DNA of 64,000 nt from contig CM031879.1 in assembly GCA_018697195.1 (NCBI GenBank), positions 40,203,715 to 40,267,714 of the forward strand, in the 5' to 3' direction. Both the position numbers and the translations under genes were made by a program. The notes below the pieces were generated by a model. That model saw only the letters and a list, made by a program, of their open reading frames with translations. It was not told the DNA's origin and did no database searches. Origin of the DNA: Certhia americana (Eukaryota > Chordata > Aves > Passeriformes > Certhiidae). Of this stretch, positions 27,811 to 41,489 are shown one piece after another (the first letter of the stretch is position 1; the number at the start of each line of letters is the position of its first letter).

Positions 27811-28896
27811 ACAGGTTTGTGTTGTATGCAGAAGTTTGTGCTATAAAGGTAGCCTCTTGATTTGAGACTGGCCTCAGTCTGCAGAGAGCATACATTTTAA
27901 GGCAAGCTTCTCATACTCTCTGACTGAAAATACTCCATTGACAATAGGGATTTAACTCTTCATTAGAACACAAGCTGTCAGGAGTCAGAAATTCCCCTGA
28001 CACTGGACCTATTCACATTACATCTGAGAACTTGCATCATCTTTCATACTGCTTTATCTCATCTTAATTGAAAATGGCAGTTTTGGTTTTTTGAGGTTTT
28101 TTTATTTAATTCTCTCCTGTATTCACAGAGAAGAGCTTGTTTGTGCAGATTTTTAATTTTTTTTTTTTTTTTCTGGACGGAACGACGTACTTTGTAAAGG
28201 AAAAAAGAGTAATTTTTAAACAATCTAACAAAAACTGTAAGGATTTTGCTTTTTCAAAATCTCTGAGTTCTAACCTACAACAACTAAGTGCTTAATTATT
28301 CCGCTTTGAACTCAGACCCCAGATATGTCTCATACATGAAAAGAATCTTGATGAGATTTTTCCCAAATGTGGGATAAATTAGGCTAGTTGTGGAAAAAAT
28401 GCTTCCTCTTCCTACTGACACTTCTATTCCAGGGTAGGATTTTTGTTTATTTGTTCTGTACTATGAATCTGCTGAAGAAAAACTGTTTTGCTAAAAACTA
28501 ATTTTCTTTTGGGGAAAAATGTCTGTTTAAATCAATGCTTGTAAGTTATTTCATAATGTAGAAGGCATACTCAATTAATCCAGGAAAAAAATTGATCCAA
28601 TTTGTGAAGAAGATCTTGAGTTCTTCTATAATTATAGAAAAAAAAAAAAAATATGAGGCAGAGAAAGAGATGGATTGGATATGGGCAGACGTAATCACTG
28701 AAAACATTTTATTAATGTTAGCGTCAATGTGAAATGTTAAAGTTAGTACAAGGATGATAATAGGGCAAATAAGTATCAGGCAAAAGCAACTCTCATTAAT
28801 CTGTTGAGTCATTTTTACTTCCAAAATATCATTGGAGTGTAATTCAAAAGGAATATGTTGAAAAAACCCATGGAGATAAGGAAGAGGGGAAATTAT

Positions 28897-28932
28897 ACAT
28901 ATATATATATATATAAATATATATATATATAT
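28897..28932. repeat. (TA)n microsatellite
   Basis: Near-perfect TA dinucleotide run with one AA interruption. Confidence 0.9.
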
Positions 28933-31900
28933 GCGCAATATTTGTATGCACCTGCATGTACTATTACATATTGGTACATAATGTTGCCTACTAGAGATTA
29001 TATATTATATAATGTACATATGCTTAAAAGTTTTCTGACTGTTTTACCACATTGTTATTCATATATTTTATTGATTTTCTTAGGAAAGTCTATGCTTGTA
29101 TGTTATTATATTTTCATCGCTCTACTAGTTCATCTTTTTCTTTCTTTTCTGTATTTTTCCTTTTAAGGGAAAAAGCACATTTGATCAGATCCTGTGGGGG
29201 GTTGAAATTTTCAGAAAGATTTGTATTTGCCGCATTGATAAGCTATGGTGTAACTGCAGTAGGAAATCTAGTGTGACTGAAGAATTTTTCTGGAGTGTAC
29301 TCACTACATCCTTATTGATTGTTCCCATGTCTTCATTCCACAGTAAATGAAAGGAATGTAACACTAGGCTGAAGGTGGCAGTTTCCACTCAACTAATGTG
29401 TTACACTAATTTATTACTAATTCATAGCTTGCCTTTTTTCTCAGAATAAGGGAATGAGACCCAATAAGAGTACTGGTTACACTATTGTCAGCCTGCCATA
29501 TCGTTCAAATTAGTAAGTAAATAGACTATGAAAAATGTCCCAATGTTTCATAGATGTGTTGTGCAAGATATGACTTTGATTAAGTGGAATTTTGTGTAAT
29601 GAATGTGGAGTTTTCACTGTATTCCCTATTCAAATACATTTTCCAAAAAGATTTCTTAAGTCATGGTCACAGCTATTCTCACAGATTTTTTTTACTATGT
29701 GGACACATTGAAAGCATTCAAAATGGAAATTGTGCTTCTACTTACACTTTGGTTGTTTTTTTATTCCTCTTGAGTAATTATATTTGGAAATAACACTATC
29801 CAAGTAGAAGAATCCTTTAATACTAGAAATTTTTAAATACATTTTCAGGTGACCTGTGTAAGCATATCACACAGAGAGATAAGTAAAATCAGATGAGGAA
29901 GAAAACTGTGTGGGATCAAGAACAAGAGGACTTAAAAAGAGAGGTCCTGGGGTTAAATCTCCTCTTTCATAGCTCTCACATGCATTTAAACTGTTCTGCT
30001 CTTAAATAATAATGTTTGGATTTTTTAATCTCTAATGAATTAAACACATGAAAAAACATATTACCTCCCAAGAAATTGTGGGTTTATTACACTCTGACTA
30101 TGCAGGTACCTGAGCATTACAATCAACAGTGAATTCATTTAACTTTGATGTAAAATCCTGCTTAAAGATTAAATTTGTCATGAGATTTTAAAAACATAGA
30201 TAATGTGGTGGAGGGAATATAATTTTGATCAGGCTAATCACAAATTCTGTCGACCTGTACTTCAGGATGTGGGATCTTTGATGACAACAGTATTTTAAAA
30301 GGAGAATATTTGTAAAGCCTTTAATAATAATATATACACTTTTCTGTGTATTAGAAAGTACATATCAGAAATCAAACCTAACAGACTGCGAATCTGAGGA
30401 ACAGTTTTCAATGTGACCTGAAAGATGAATCCTGAATTGAGTGATTTGACAGTATATTGGATAATAAATATTCTTAAATATAGTATTGTTTAAAAAGCAG
30501 AGCTTTATTGTGTATTTTTCAAATGAACTTTTGAAGATTAAATTAATTCTGGGCAATATCAACATAACAGTCTCTTTGGGATAGGGAAAATCTGCAAGGA
30601 TGTTTGCTGGATGAGCAGCAGGTTGAGAAAAGCTGCATTGCTGGAATCAGCATGGCCACCAATCTTGTAATGACCTGGTAACTGAACTTGTGAGTAATCT
30701 TGTAAATTAGATCTTCTTAGGAGATTTTCTAATTCTCTTAGCAGTGAGGTAGCCAAGAACACAGGAGGAGAGTCAGGGCCAAAATCTTCCAACTTACTGG
30801 AAAGTACTTTCAAAACGTAAACAAATTTGTCAAGACAGAATTCTAGTCTTCAGGGGCATTTTATGTTTATTAGAAATACCATGTGTGAATATTTTTTTGC
30901 CTTCAATGAGAGATAGGCTTTAGTTAGAATTCTAAAGGTACTTCGACTGAAGTGCGGTTTGAAGGCATGTGTGCTTCTCATCTTGGTGAGGGTACACAGG
31001 TTCTCACTGCTGTGCAGTAAAACATTCATGACAAGGATTTTACGTGGTATCTTGGTAATGCTCAGCCCACCTTCTGCTTGCAGATGAGAATACTTATTGT
31101 CTTTGTAAAAGGTTCATTAGTTTGGGTTGCATTCTATCTTCTTCTTCAAAGACTGTTAGAAAAACTCAAAAAAACAGTAAATTCAAGTTACACTGAATTA
31201 GGGCCTTTGCAAGGTTATCTAGTTATCAGTGTTAAATATACTATATTATAGCATATATATAAATACAGTGATTCATTGTGACTCAAATCTGAAAAAAAAA
31301 AAAAGAAAAAAACATCAATTGTGTAGCTAGCAAGGATTAAGAAATATTTGGGAAATATTTCCATTTCAGAAACTAGGGTTAAATGGATAAACAAATTCCT
31401 GTCTGTGAATGTAGCTAACAAACTGATGCATCACTTCTTTTGTTCTGTTTATGTTTTGATTTTAGAAGTCACAAGAAATTATGGCCCAGTTCCTTCTGAA
31501 ATTAAGCCATAGTATCCTGCAATACTGAGTCAAAGATCATGACATTTACCAGTATATGATTATCCCTCTCTTCAAATCGATGTTATTATATTTATTTACA
31601 AGTATTTAAGTGCAAAACTTTGTGTAATGCAAGCCTGATACCTCTTTTATGTAAAAATTAGTGGTTGATGTGGAAATACAGGAAGATACTTACGTACTCT
31701 AATTAACTATCACTAAGAAAAAAAATAAACAAACACTTTTACATTTTTTTACATTAAAACATATTTATTTTTTGGTCCAAAGAAAGTTTTTATTATTATT
31801 ACCTCCTAACAGAATTACAAGAACACCAATGAAACAAATATAGCTAGAACATTAACATTAAGAATAATTTCTTAGATCCTTCTGCAGAACAAAACAAAAA

Positions 31901-34900
31901 AAAAACAGCAATGAAATAAAGGATTTTGTATTAAGAAAACTGAAGTCAAGAATATACTAAAGCTTATTCTGATTACAGTTTTGAAAACTGAAAAACGTTG
32001 AAGGCTATTAGCTGTCTACAACTAAGTCAAGAAACCTCTTCTATTTTGGTAATACCTTGGAGAAAGATGAAAAATTAATCTGGTTTTGCTTGCTTCCTGA
32101 TTTCCAATTTTCTGTACTGCACAATTTTTTTTCTCATGCTCTTTCAGCACTGAGTTCAGTTTTTATTAGCAAGTTATAAGTAGTAGCAAAACAACAGAAA
32201 GGAAGAAAGAAGCCATATTACAGTAACAAAAATCAGTGTTTTGTTTAATGGAGCATCTGGAACATACTAAATTTACTGTGGCTTACTTATTAGTGATACA
32301 ATGTTCAGCTTAGTGCTGTTACAGAGATATTAATTTTAACTTTTCTGTCAATATTTGTTAAACAAGACCTAAGTTAGTTTTTAATGCTCCAACCTTTTAA
32401 TTGCTGCACTTAGGGAAGACCTGCTATAGGCTAGGGAGAAATAAACTTTGGTCTTCTCTTTTTTGGTCAAGATCAGATTAATTCTTGTTCTAATATCCTG
32501 AAACTGTAATGTCTGTTGGATGATCTCTGTGACTTGGAAAATCAGAAAATATCATAGAAGTGATAACTAAGAATTTGGAAATTTTTTTCTGTGTTCCAGT
32601 TGTATTGCATTTATTTAGATTGTGTCCTTTTTAAAATTATTTTTATTAGTAAGGGAGCTATTTTTATGAGGTGTGTGTAGCTTACCTGTCTTTGTGCTGC
32701 ATCTCTTAAATCAGTGCAGGTGAGGAGTGAAAACTCTCTGACCTGTTCCCAGTAGTTCCAACTCCCAAACGGTTTTCAGGAAATATTTTTAGTTGACCAG
32801 CTGGCACAGCCTTTTTTTATTTTTTTTTTTTTTTTTTTTAAATTATCTACTTTTTCTTTTCCTGTAGGCTATGGATTAGTACTAATTTGGGGGACAAAAT
32901 TACCTGCTGCTTATCAGCAACATGTCTCTTTCTATGGCACTTTCTGATACGTGACTGATAAAGCAGACCTGGAGGAAGCTGTAGCCATACACAGCACATA
33001 GTGATGATATTTGTAAGGGACAAGCTGGCTCATACTGCACTTTTACTGGAAACACTCAGAGCATGACAGGATTTGTTTTGATTCATCTCCCAACAGATGT
33101 GAAATCCCAAGCTTTTCAGATGAAGTTATTTTCTTTTTTGATAAATATTTATCTTTTCAGTCACTTTAGGTCATGTATTTCTACCCTCTTTCAGTAGAAA
33201 TGCAGAAACTATAGAACTTCAGCTTTATTCTTCAAAGGATTTTGTTATATGAATTTGAAAAATTTGAAAACAGCCATTTCTTTGGCTGTTCTGTTCTTAG
33301 CTTCTGGATAGAGCAACCTTCATTTTAACCAACTATAATTCAATACATATTTGGTGAGAATCCTATGTTCTAGTTGAGCAAATACATGATTTTGTTTACA
33401 GATCTTGCTTGTTCTACAAATTCTATATGTGGTATATTTAATTTAATTCTGCTTCTGTCTTAAATGTCCTGGTCTGTTTTAATTTCCAGAAGTACTTTTC
33501 AATATCTTTGAACTCTTATTTATTTTAATGTATTTGGGTTTTGGGTGCTGAACAAATTAATATACCAAACATCAGAAGTCATCCATCTGGATTTCTACTC
33601 TGTTCTGTGTTCTGTACAGTTTTAATTCTGGGCAGTTTTAAAAGTTTTGCAAAATATATTAGGCCTACTGATTATTATTGACTGAAGCTAGTAATTTCTA
33701 CTTCAAATAGACAGTGAATTTGATAGACTTTTGAGGTCATGTGACCTTTCCTGCACAGCCCATTAAATCAAACTATGCAATTTATATTGATGCTAATCAG
33801 AATCAGAATATAGTATTTACATTTATTACAAAGCATTTCCTAATGTTCTGTTAACAGAGTTTGTGCTCTGACTGAAATAGGGATCAGAAGTTCTAACTGA
33901 AAACCCTTAAGTAATACCACTAGCAGTAATTATGCATTTCATCCACTTAGTTTTTGTGGTTTGTATGTATGTCAGATCTGTCTCACTGATCTAAAAAGTG
34001 CAGATAGAGTTTAGACAACTTTCTCAATGTCATGTACTGTATACCTAGTCTTGCTGGAAATCTAAATTGCCTGATTTTTCCTGGCAGCATTTCATTGTGC
34101 TTTTAACCATGACAAGTACTTTTTGCAAGATGATTATTTTTTAGGGAAACAAAATACTTTCTCTGTAAAATCTAAATTAATGATGTGAGCAGGCATATTT
34201 TTCTGATATCAGAAGATAATGTTCAAAATAAAAAAGTTGGAGTAAGTTGATGAATTCAGTTTTCCACAGTCATCTGATATGAAGGATGCAAACAACAATT
34301 GTCAGTCAAGTACCAAACAATATTAAATATTGTGCAGATACTAGTTCAAGATCCTCACTTTGAGGTCATGTTCCAAGGATTGTGTCTGTGTACAAGGGAT
34401 AAAGGGGAGCAAATAATCAAATTTCCTTCAGTCTTAGAGCCAGTACAGAGCCAGGTTTTTTGATGGTTTGCTCTGCTCTAGTGCTACGGCCAGCATGTGG
34501 ACATCCTCACTCCAGCTAGAATTTAACCTGTCATGGTCCCCTTTCACCAACAAACCTAAATTTCAGTCCCAAATTATTTAAAACATTAGGGCCTGCAAAC
34601 TGAGTGAATAGATGGACTAGGAAAAGAATGTCTATTGCATTGCTTGTCCTGTGTGAAAGTATTAGTTGAATCGTGGAGATTCAGCTGGTCAGTACATTCA
34701 CTTACCATAAACTAGAGTAATGCTTGCTTCTAGGGAATGCTTCAGTATTTCATCATAAGCAGTCAGTGAAAAGGGAATTAGAAATCACATTTCACAATCA
34801 GCTGTCAGTAAGGAGTCTGTTAATGAAGCACATTACCAAATTTTGTTAAGACTGTTAAGTTAGTTTCTAGGAAATTTTACAGAAAAACAGTGTTACAAAA

Positions 34901-36731
34901 CTACCCAATTTCTCTGAATTTTATATTCTAAAGGAATCAGAAATTTATCTGATTCTTAGAAAGGTCACTGAAGAGTGCTTACTTTACCGAATGATTAATT
35001 AGGCCAGAATAAAAAAAAAAAGAGTAATCTGCTGTATAGTTCTAATGAGAGCTACTTCCTGTAATAATTTCAGAAGGTGCATAAAAACCCTCACTAAACA
35101 TAAGCTGGGCCAAAGGCTGGAACTGCGGCTGCATAACGAACAATACTTCAGATTTATAAATTTGTTCACTAAGAAAATGTGGGAACCTCAGTACTTCCAG
35201 TATGTTGAGACTAAATTCTTGCAGCAGACTGCAGTGGGCTTGCACACAACGACCTTCCAGAGATGAGCAGATTGACAACTGAGACTGCTTTGCATTACAT
35301 GTTAATTATGCAGTTGATGGTCATGTCTTATTTTTAGAAAATGAAAGATAAGTTTTGCTTTTCCATGCTTTGAAATAAAAATGGGGTTTATATTTCTGGT
35401 TTTAAGTACTTTATTAAGTACAGTTACACAATTTCTTATTTTAAGGTCCTGCAATTTTATTTTTCCTTTTACTTTGTATGCATTTTGCTTTATTCTTGCC
35501 TGCTGCTCCTCTCTCTAAACATTGATGACTTGATGTGTTGGAAATTTTCACATGAAATATAAGGGATTTAATCAGAATTGTATCGGATGGTCTTGTTAAA
35601 AAATCCTATGCTGTAAATTAATAATACTTTTTAAAAATGGAATATATGTTTTTCTGAACAGTATTCTTGAATTCATTTAAAATTCTAGGACTGCTTCTCA
35701 CATAGGCTTCATTCTCCTGAACATAGAGAAGATATATGACTTTTTCAGAAATGCTGCACTCTGACGTACTCATTTATTGACACCAAAAAAATCATAGGTA
35801 GCTGTGAAAATAAGAGGAAGCACAAGACTTTAAATTACCTTTTCATATTCAAGTGCTGGCTTAATGAATATTATGAGAACAGAATAAATGAAAATAAGAT
35901 GGAAGGGATGTAAGAAAAAAATCTTTTCAGGATTTTCGCTAATTATTACCAAAACAAATTCATTTGAAAATCTTTTAAAAACCCATGCCCCCTTTACTTA
36001 TTATGGGTTAATTTTTAAAGGAAGTACATTAATTACTGTTTCTGACACTGCTAAATTTTTATCTCTTACACTCAGAGATTTTTATTAAGCTATTTAACAA
36101 GACATGCACTGTCCTTCGTAATAAGAAATGTTTCTGCATGAAGACACATTACAGTTCTTTTGTTTGTATGTTTCCAGAAAAAGAAAAAACAAGATTTAAG
36201 AATTATTGAAGGCCAAGACCAATATGATTCTATGAAATAAAGAATTTGTAAACTTAAAGATTTATCACTGTTTTTTATGTAGGTGTTACTATGAGATATT
36301 TTACAGAGGATTAGACGGATGAAGATGCACAGCCGTGACTGAATGAAAGGCAGAATGCAGTAGCCCCGCTAATGAAAACTTTATCTTTTCTCCTTCAAAA
36401 CATTTGATTTTTAAATGACCTTTGCTTAAGAATTAAAATTTGATCCTCTTCTTAGAAAATCTTAATTAAATTAAGCTAATATTTAATTAAAGAAATAATT
36501 TAATACTTGTATTAACCTGTAATTATTTGTTATACTGGTTTATAATTTTGTTACTGGGACAGTTTTTAAACGAAATTAAGGCTCTGTTTCACTCAAAAAA
36601 ACACATACAAATAGAACTTAATATGACAGCCATGTTTTTAGAATAGTGTTAGCAGTAAGTGGTAGAACTAGTATTAGTGATCAGTAGGTCAAGGCAGGTA
36701 ATTCCCCCCTTCCTCTTTGTCTCAGGCCTGC

Positions 36732-37011
36732 AGCATAAGGAGGACATGGACCTGTTTGAGCAAGCGAAGAGGAGGGCCATGAAGATGAGCAGAGGGCTGG
36801 AGTACCTCTCCTATGAAGACAGGCTGAGAGAGCTGGGGTACTTCAGTCTGGAGAAGCCAGGATTGCCCCATCCTTTGTGATGTTCAAGGCCAAGTTGGAT
36901 GGGGCTTTGAGTAACCTGGTCTAGTGGAAGGTGTCCCTACGCAGGGTAGAGGGGTTGGAAATAGATTATATTTAAAGTGTTTTTCAATTCAAGCCATCCT
37001 AGGATTCTGTG
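36732..37011 (+). mobile_element. CR1 LINE 3' end, internally deleted
   Basis: The + frame encodes QAKRRAMKMSRGLEYLSYED and RLRELGYFSLEKPG, the C-terminal part of CR1 ORF2 reverse transcriptase. It then jumps to the CR1 3' end (TTCAAGGCCAAGTTGGATGG, GGTCTAGTGGAAGGTGTCCC) and finishes at GGATTCTGTG, a single ATTCTRTG-type terminal unit. The middle of ORF2's end is missing, so the copy is 5'-truncated and internally deleted. CR1 elements are the dominant avian LINEs, and most copies are truncated like this. Confidence 0.88.
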
Positions 37012-37014
37012 AAC

Positions 37015-39020
37015 CTCTGCATGTTACTGATGATTTGTTTTTTTAATGGGAACCTGGTATGAGAAGTGGATGATAGGTCTGTTTTGAACATGAGAAGCAA
37101 TGTGCAGGTGAGATATGTCAAAGCAATTAAATCTTCTAGTCTAAAGCGTATCAGACGTGTCATTGCAGAAGCGATCAATTCACCTGCATGAGGCAAAATT
37201 TGGTGGCGAAACATTAATGTCCAGTTGTCTAAACTTCACTTCAAGAAAGTAGCTTTTTCCTCAATGTTCTGTGATAACGAAGAACATGCAACTATGAGTG
37301 CAGCTGCCATGCTTGTAACCTGTCAAGTCATCAAGTCACAGACCATTCTATGCTTCATCATTTTTTATTACAACAAACATAACACTAATTTTTTTTCACA
37401 AAGTTATCTAGAAGCTGTTTTAGCATGATCCCATTACTGTCAACAAGAAAGCACATCTTTTTAGAGAATGAAAAATAGACTAATTGCAGAAATTGAAGCA
37501 TTTCTAATGGTTTCCCCTTTAAAGAAAAGATTTCTACTTATGGGACAACTGAAAAGCAAGTATAGCTCTCATGTGAAAATTAATCCAAAGAATTGAGATG
37601 GTAGGACTTCTATTTTGAAGATACACACAGATATGCAATGGCTTCTGCACATTATTTGTGCAGAAGCAGTTACACAGGCAAGTGTATATATGTGAATATA
37701 TTTGTTAGGTGTAATAGCAGGCCAAAAGGCAAATTAAAAATATCTGAATTAAATGCAGGTTTCATTATTTCCAGACGTTAATTAAAATCTTGGCAAGACT
37801 TTTTTCTTTGATGTTCTATATATTATTGTTCTTTAAAAATGGATACTTTTGATAAACTTCCTAGAATTGTCTGGCATCTTTAAAGACAGTTAGTGTAGTC
37901 AGTACCTTGTTCTCTGTTCTAAAAGTTAACATTGCCTTTGTTCTTTAAACACAAAACGTGTCCCAGTTGTCACTTCCAATTTCAATTTAAGCTGGTCAGA
38001 GAACTAAAACAGTTTGACATCTCAGACAAGTAGGTCTTTCATGTCTAACTGCATCAAAGGGTCATCTTTACCTTATATTTTGTCCACTTATATGCAGCTC
38101 TGTTCATATATCATCATGAAGTTGAAATGGGACGCTCTTAAAATTTAGGAAACACTGAAAATAAATTTGCCTTTGCAATATTATGTCAGCTCCCCTGTTG
38201 TACCTTACAGTTTTAATTCTATCTTTAGCCTTTAAGATGTGCTTATAACTAACTTTACAAATACTTCTTTACCTTTTCCATAATCATTCACTCAGGCATA
38301 AAAAGATGGAGCTGAAACAGAAGGTACAATAGATAATTGTCAAGATAATTGACTGAGTTGCAATTTGTCTGGGATGTTTGAGTTAATTCACACACTTATT
38401 TCACATCATATACATTAACCATATACTTAACTCTTCTTTTAAAACACACTCAATTTATAAAGAACTTAAGGCTAAGCAAGAACTTATTTAGCATATATAT
38501 ATATATATATTAATTATAATTCTCTTGAGTAAAAACTTTTCTCCTAGTGAAGCATAATCTGGTTATAGAAAAATATATACGTGTATATATTTATGTGTGT
38601 GTATGAATGTGAAGTGTGAAAATAGGTACAGAAACTTTTTTTTAAGAACAAAGAAGGAGTAATTTAGTAATTATGGTATACTAAGACTTAAACATCAATA
38701 CTGATGTTATTGGAAGTTGTAAGAAATGTTCGGCAGATCACCACTGGCCAACTGAAAGAGGCAGCTTTTTTTTTTGACTGTCATTTTACACTGACTGAGT
38801 TCACAAAGTTTCAATTAACTCAATAGAAGACACTAATGATTTAAGTATAACACATTTAGCAAAACCAAGGAGTACTCACCAAAGCTTATGGAAGACAAAA
38901 TTATGACTTGGATCTGACCAAGTACAAATATTTTCAAGGTAGGAAAAGTTTGTGAATTAACAGGGCATACCCTAGCTGAGATCTGAAGTGACTAGACATT
39001 CAGGTGCTGGATTGTGCCAA
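37015..39020. other. Intergenic AT-rich DNA, no gene recognised
   Basis: Unique sequence with a TA run at 38493-38511. No open frame that I would call coding. Confidence 0.5.
38493..38511. repeat. (AT)n microsatellite
   Basis: A short, perfect AT dinucleotide run. Confidence 0.8.
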
Positions 39021-39022
39021 AA

Positions 39023-39415
39023 TGTAATGGGTTTATGTCACAAGGTTGTGAAGGTAGGGGAGCTGCAAGGGTGGCATCTGTGAGAAGATGTCAGAAGCTG
39101 CTCCCACTTTGGACAGAGCCAGATGCAGCCAGCTGTCCAGGGCTGATCCAGTCAGTGATTCAGGGAACATCTTTGTGATAGTGTTTCAAAGAGGGGGTAA
39201 AAAACATGCTGCATAACAGCAGATGAGAGAAGGAAGTGAAAATAGTTGAGACAAGCAGCTCTGCAGAGAGCAAGGTCACTGCAGATGGAGGAGGAGGAGG
39301 TGGAGGAGCTCTGGGCCTCAGAGCAGAGATTCCCCTGCAGCCCATGGTGAATGCCATGGTGAGACAGCTGTGCTCCTGCAGCTCATGGAGGTTCACTGTG
39401 GAGTAGATATTCCCC
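39023..39415 (+). mobile_element. Truncated LTR-like element of an avian endogenous retrovirus family
   Basis: Starts with TGTAATGGGTTTATGTCACA and continues with blocks that I remember from an abundant neoavian/passerine LTR: a GTGAGAAGATGTCAGAAGCT block, a GAGCCAGATGCAGCCAG block, a decayed promoter region before GGGGGTAAAAAAC, and the CCCCTGCAGCCCATGGTG block. A GGA-rich microsatellite lies at 39287-39309. The usual downstream half with the poly(A) region and the CA end is missing, so it is a broken remnant with no viral genes. The family assignment is from memory; it is certainly GC-richer than its surroundings. Confidence 0.62.
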
Positions 39416-40410
39416 CAACACAACTTTATATGTACAATCTCTCCCAGAGAGGCTTAGTATCTCCTGTTTTTGTTTTTCTTGGCATCTGGCACTGTAGACA
39501 AATTTAGAGAGGGGAGGATTGCTGCAAAACTTGGAAATAATTCCTAAAATAAAAAATAAAGTTTTCAAACTATGAAAATCAGAATGAGTGAATGAATATA
39601 GCAGCTTGAGTTATTGATATAGTTAAACAATAGAAGCCGAAATATGTATATTCCTCCTAAAGGAGCATGTGAAATATGTACATTGTTGAATAACACATTT
39701 AAAGAGATATATTGCAGTGAAACAGAAAGGAGCTGCTGTTATTCAACTGGCCATGCACCAAGGTTTATGCTATTGTCAGAAGGATATCCTCACTGTGGGT
39801 TCAGAGGTCCAGGACAATTAAGTAGTTTAAAAATGTCTCCCAGACAACAGAGAAACCCTTAATAAACCCTTAATAAAAGGGATCTGAAAGAAATTAAGAC
39901 AAGACATGTGTACACAGATCGCAGCACAGCTGACACCAATGTGTCTGCCTTTACTGGTAAGGAGAGTGTTCATGAGACAGATTATTCTTGAGAATTTTCA
40001 TTCAGTTTTGTTACTTGATCCAGTATCTTGCAAATGCTGTTGAGCAATGTTTCTCCACAGACATGCAGTGAAGATAAAGACTGAGAAAATGAAAACCTAC
40101 AAAGGTTCAATTTGCCAGTCAGAGACAATTACAAGAATTTAGTTCTCCACAGGTACTTCCATGTAGAGATTTAGTTCTCTTCTAAAGTATTAGGAGCAAA
40201 TGTAGAGGTTGAGGAATTTTGAGCACTAATAACAATTGAAAGTATAATTCATCCCATGATACTTATTATTGTGCTTAGAAAACTCCACTGAAAATATTTC
40301 TGTCTGTGTTGTACAAGATGACCTTTGAGAAAATGGAAAGAACAGGCATGATTAATCTTCTTTATTTATTGTTTATAAGGATTTGGCCATATTACTTCTA
40401 CTTTAAGTAC

Positions 40411-40446
<36 letters not shown>
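40411..40446. repeat. Compound (CT)n(AT)n microsatellite
   Basis: A pure CT run of nine units passes directly into a pure AT run of about nine units. Confidence 0.9.
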
Positions 40447-40447
<1 letters not shown>

Positions 40448-41330
40448 AAGAATTGGTTTTAACAGATAAGGTGTATGAGAAAGTTTCATGTCTTTAACTA
40501 AGTCTGTATGAATCCGATTGCAATGTTGCTGTTGTTTAAATCTGGGTAGAAAATATGTGCATTTTGCAGACACAATCTCTAAAAACGTACAGAAAATGCA
40601 ATTAAACAAAGTACAAAGATAATTTTTACAGCTGAATTTTGTAAAATGGAGATGGGTACTTCACAGCCTTGTGGGAATGGGTCCTATAACCATGTGATAT
40701 GCTGTGAGATATATGGTGATTTGATTCCCATGGACATGGTGGCATGCTGGGGGCCTGAGAGGTTACCAGGTGGTGGGTGGACTACCCTTGTGATGCAATC
40801 AGCTGTCTGGAAGAGGCAGTAATACTATATCAGAGTTCTGTTCCACCCTTTCACAAGACACGGCCTTTGTAATCTTTCTTTTTCAAATCTTTCCAAAATT
40901 TAAGATGTCAGTAACAGAATTTCACAGAGCAGACTTCACTCTCCCAAAAGTATAAATTGGAATTTGAAATCCTCAGGGGCAGAGGATGAGAATATGACCA
41001 CCTACAGGCAAGTCAGTAGGCTTTCTCATCTCTCCTCCCAAATCAGGGACAGCTCTTTGGTAAGATTTGCACCTCCAACCATACCAGACTATACTCAGGA
41101 ACACTTGTACACAGCACTATACATTTATATTTTGCAAGTCTAATGAATTTATCACCATTAGTCTAAAAGAATCTATAATCTGTTGCTCCTACTATTTGTG
41201 TATCTGTGTTCATTAAAGTTCCTATTGAACTCAACCAGACTTAAAGTATTGGATTGGTAAACCACACCATCTGTGAATCTGTGATCGTGAATGAGAACAG
41301 ACATATATAGTATAACACACTATTGGGTGT

Positions 41331-41430
41331 ACCTGGGATCTTACTGAATGTAAGAATGGCATTTATAGCATTGAATGGGTACCTGGGATCTTACTGAATG
41401 TAAGAATGGCATTTATAGCAATGAATGGGT
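41331..41430. repeat. Two-copy tandem duplication, 50-bp unit
   Basis: 41331-41380 and 41381-41430 are identical except at one position (T at 41371 versus A at 41421). 49 of 50 matches indicates a recent local duplication. Confidence 0.95.
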
Positions 41431-41489
41431 TATAATCTGATCTCTAATAATCAACAGGGAAGCACGGAGGATTTACTTTCATCATGTTC

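Larger units (their letters stand above)
23410..36720. other. Intergenic AT-rich DNA with simple repeats, no gene recognised
   Basis: About 13 kb of low-GC sequence. It contains an A26 run (24468-24493), a trinucleotide array (26373-26456), an A/C-rich tract (26664-26785), a G/T-rich tract (27715-27810) and a TA microsatellite (28897-28932). The open frames present are short, lack homology that I recognise and have no splice context that I can defend. Confidence 0.5.
39416..41489. other. Intergenic DNA with one compound microsatellite and a 50-bp duplication
   Basis: Apart from the (CT)n(AT)n tract at 40411-40446 and the tandem duplication at 41331-41430, I see only unique sequence. A GC-richer stretch at about 40,650-40,860 may be an old repeat that I cannot name. 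Confidence 0.45.

Noticed and set aside
28546..28938. 130-residue open frame on the - strand
   Set aside because: Starts in a TA microsatellite and is otherwise an AT-driven hydrophobic read-through.
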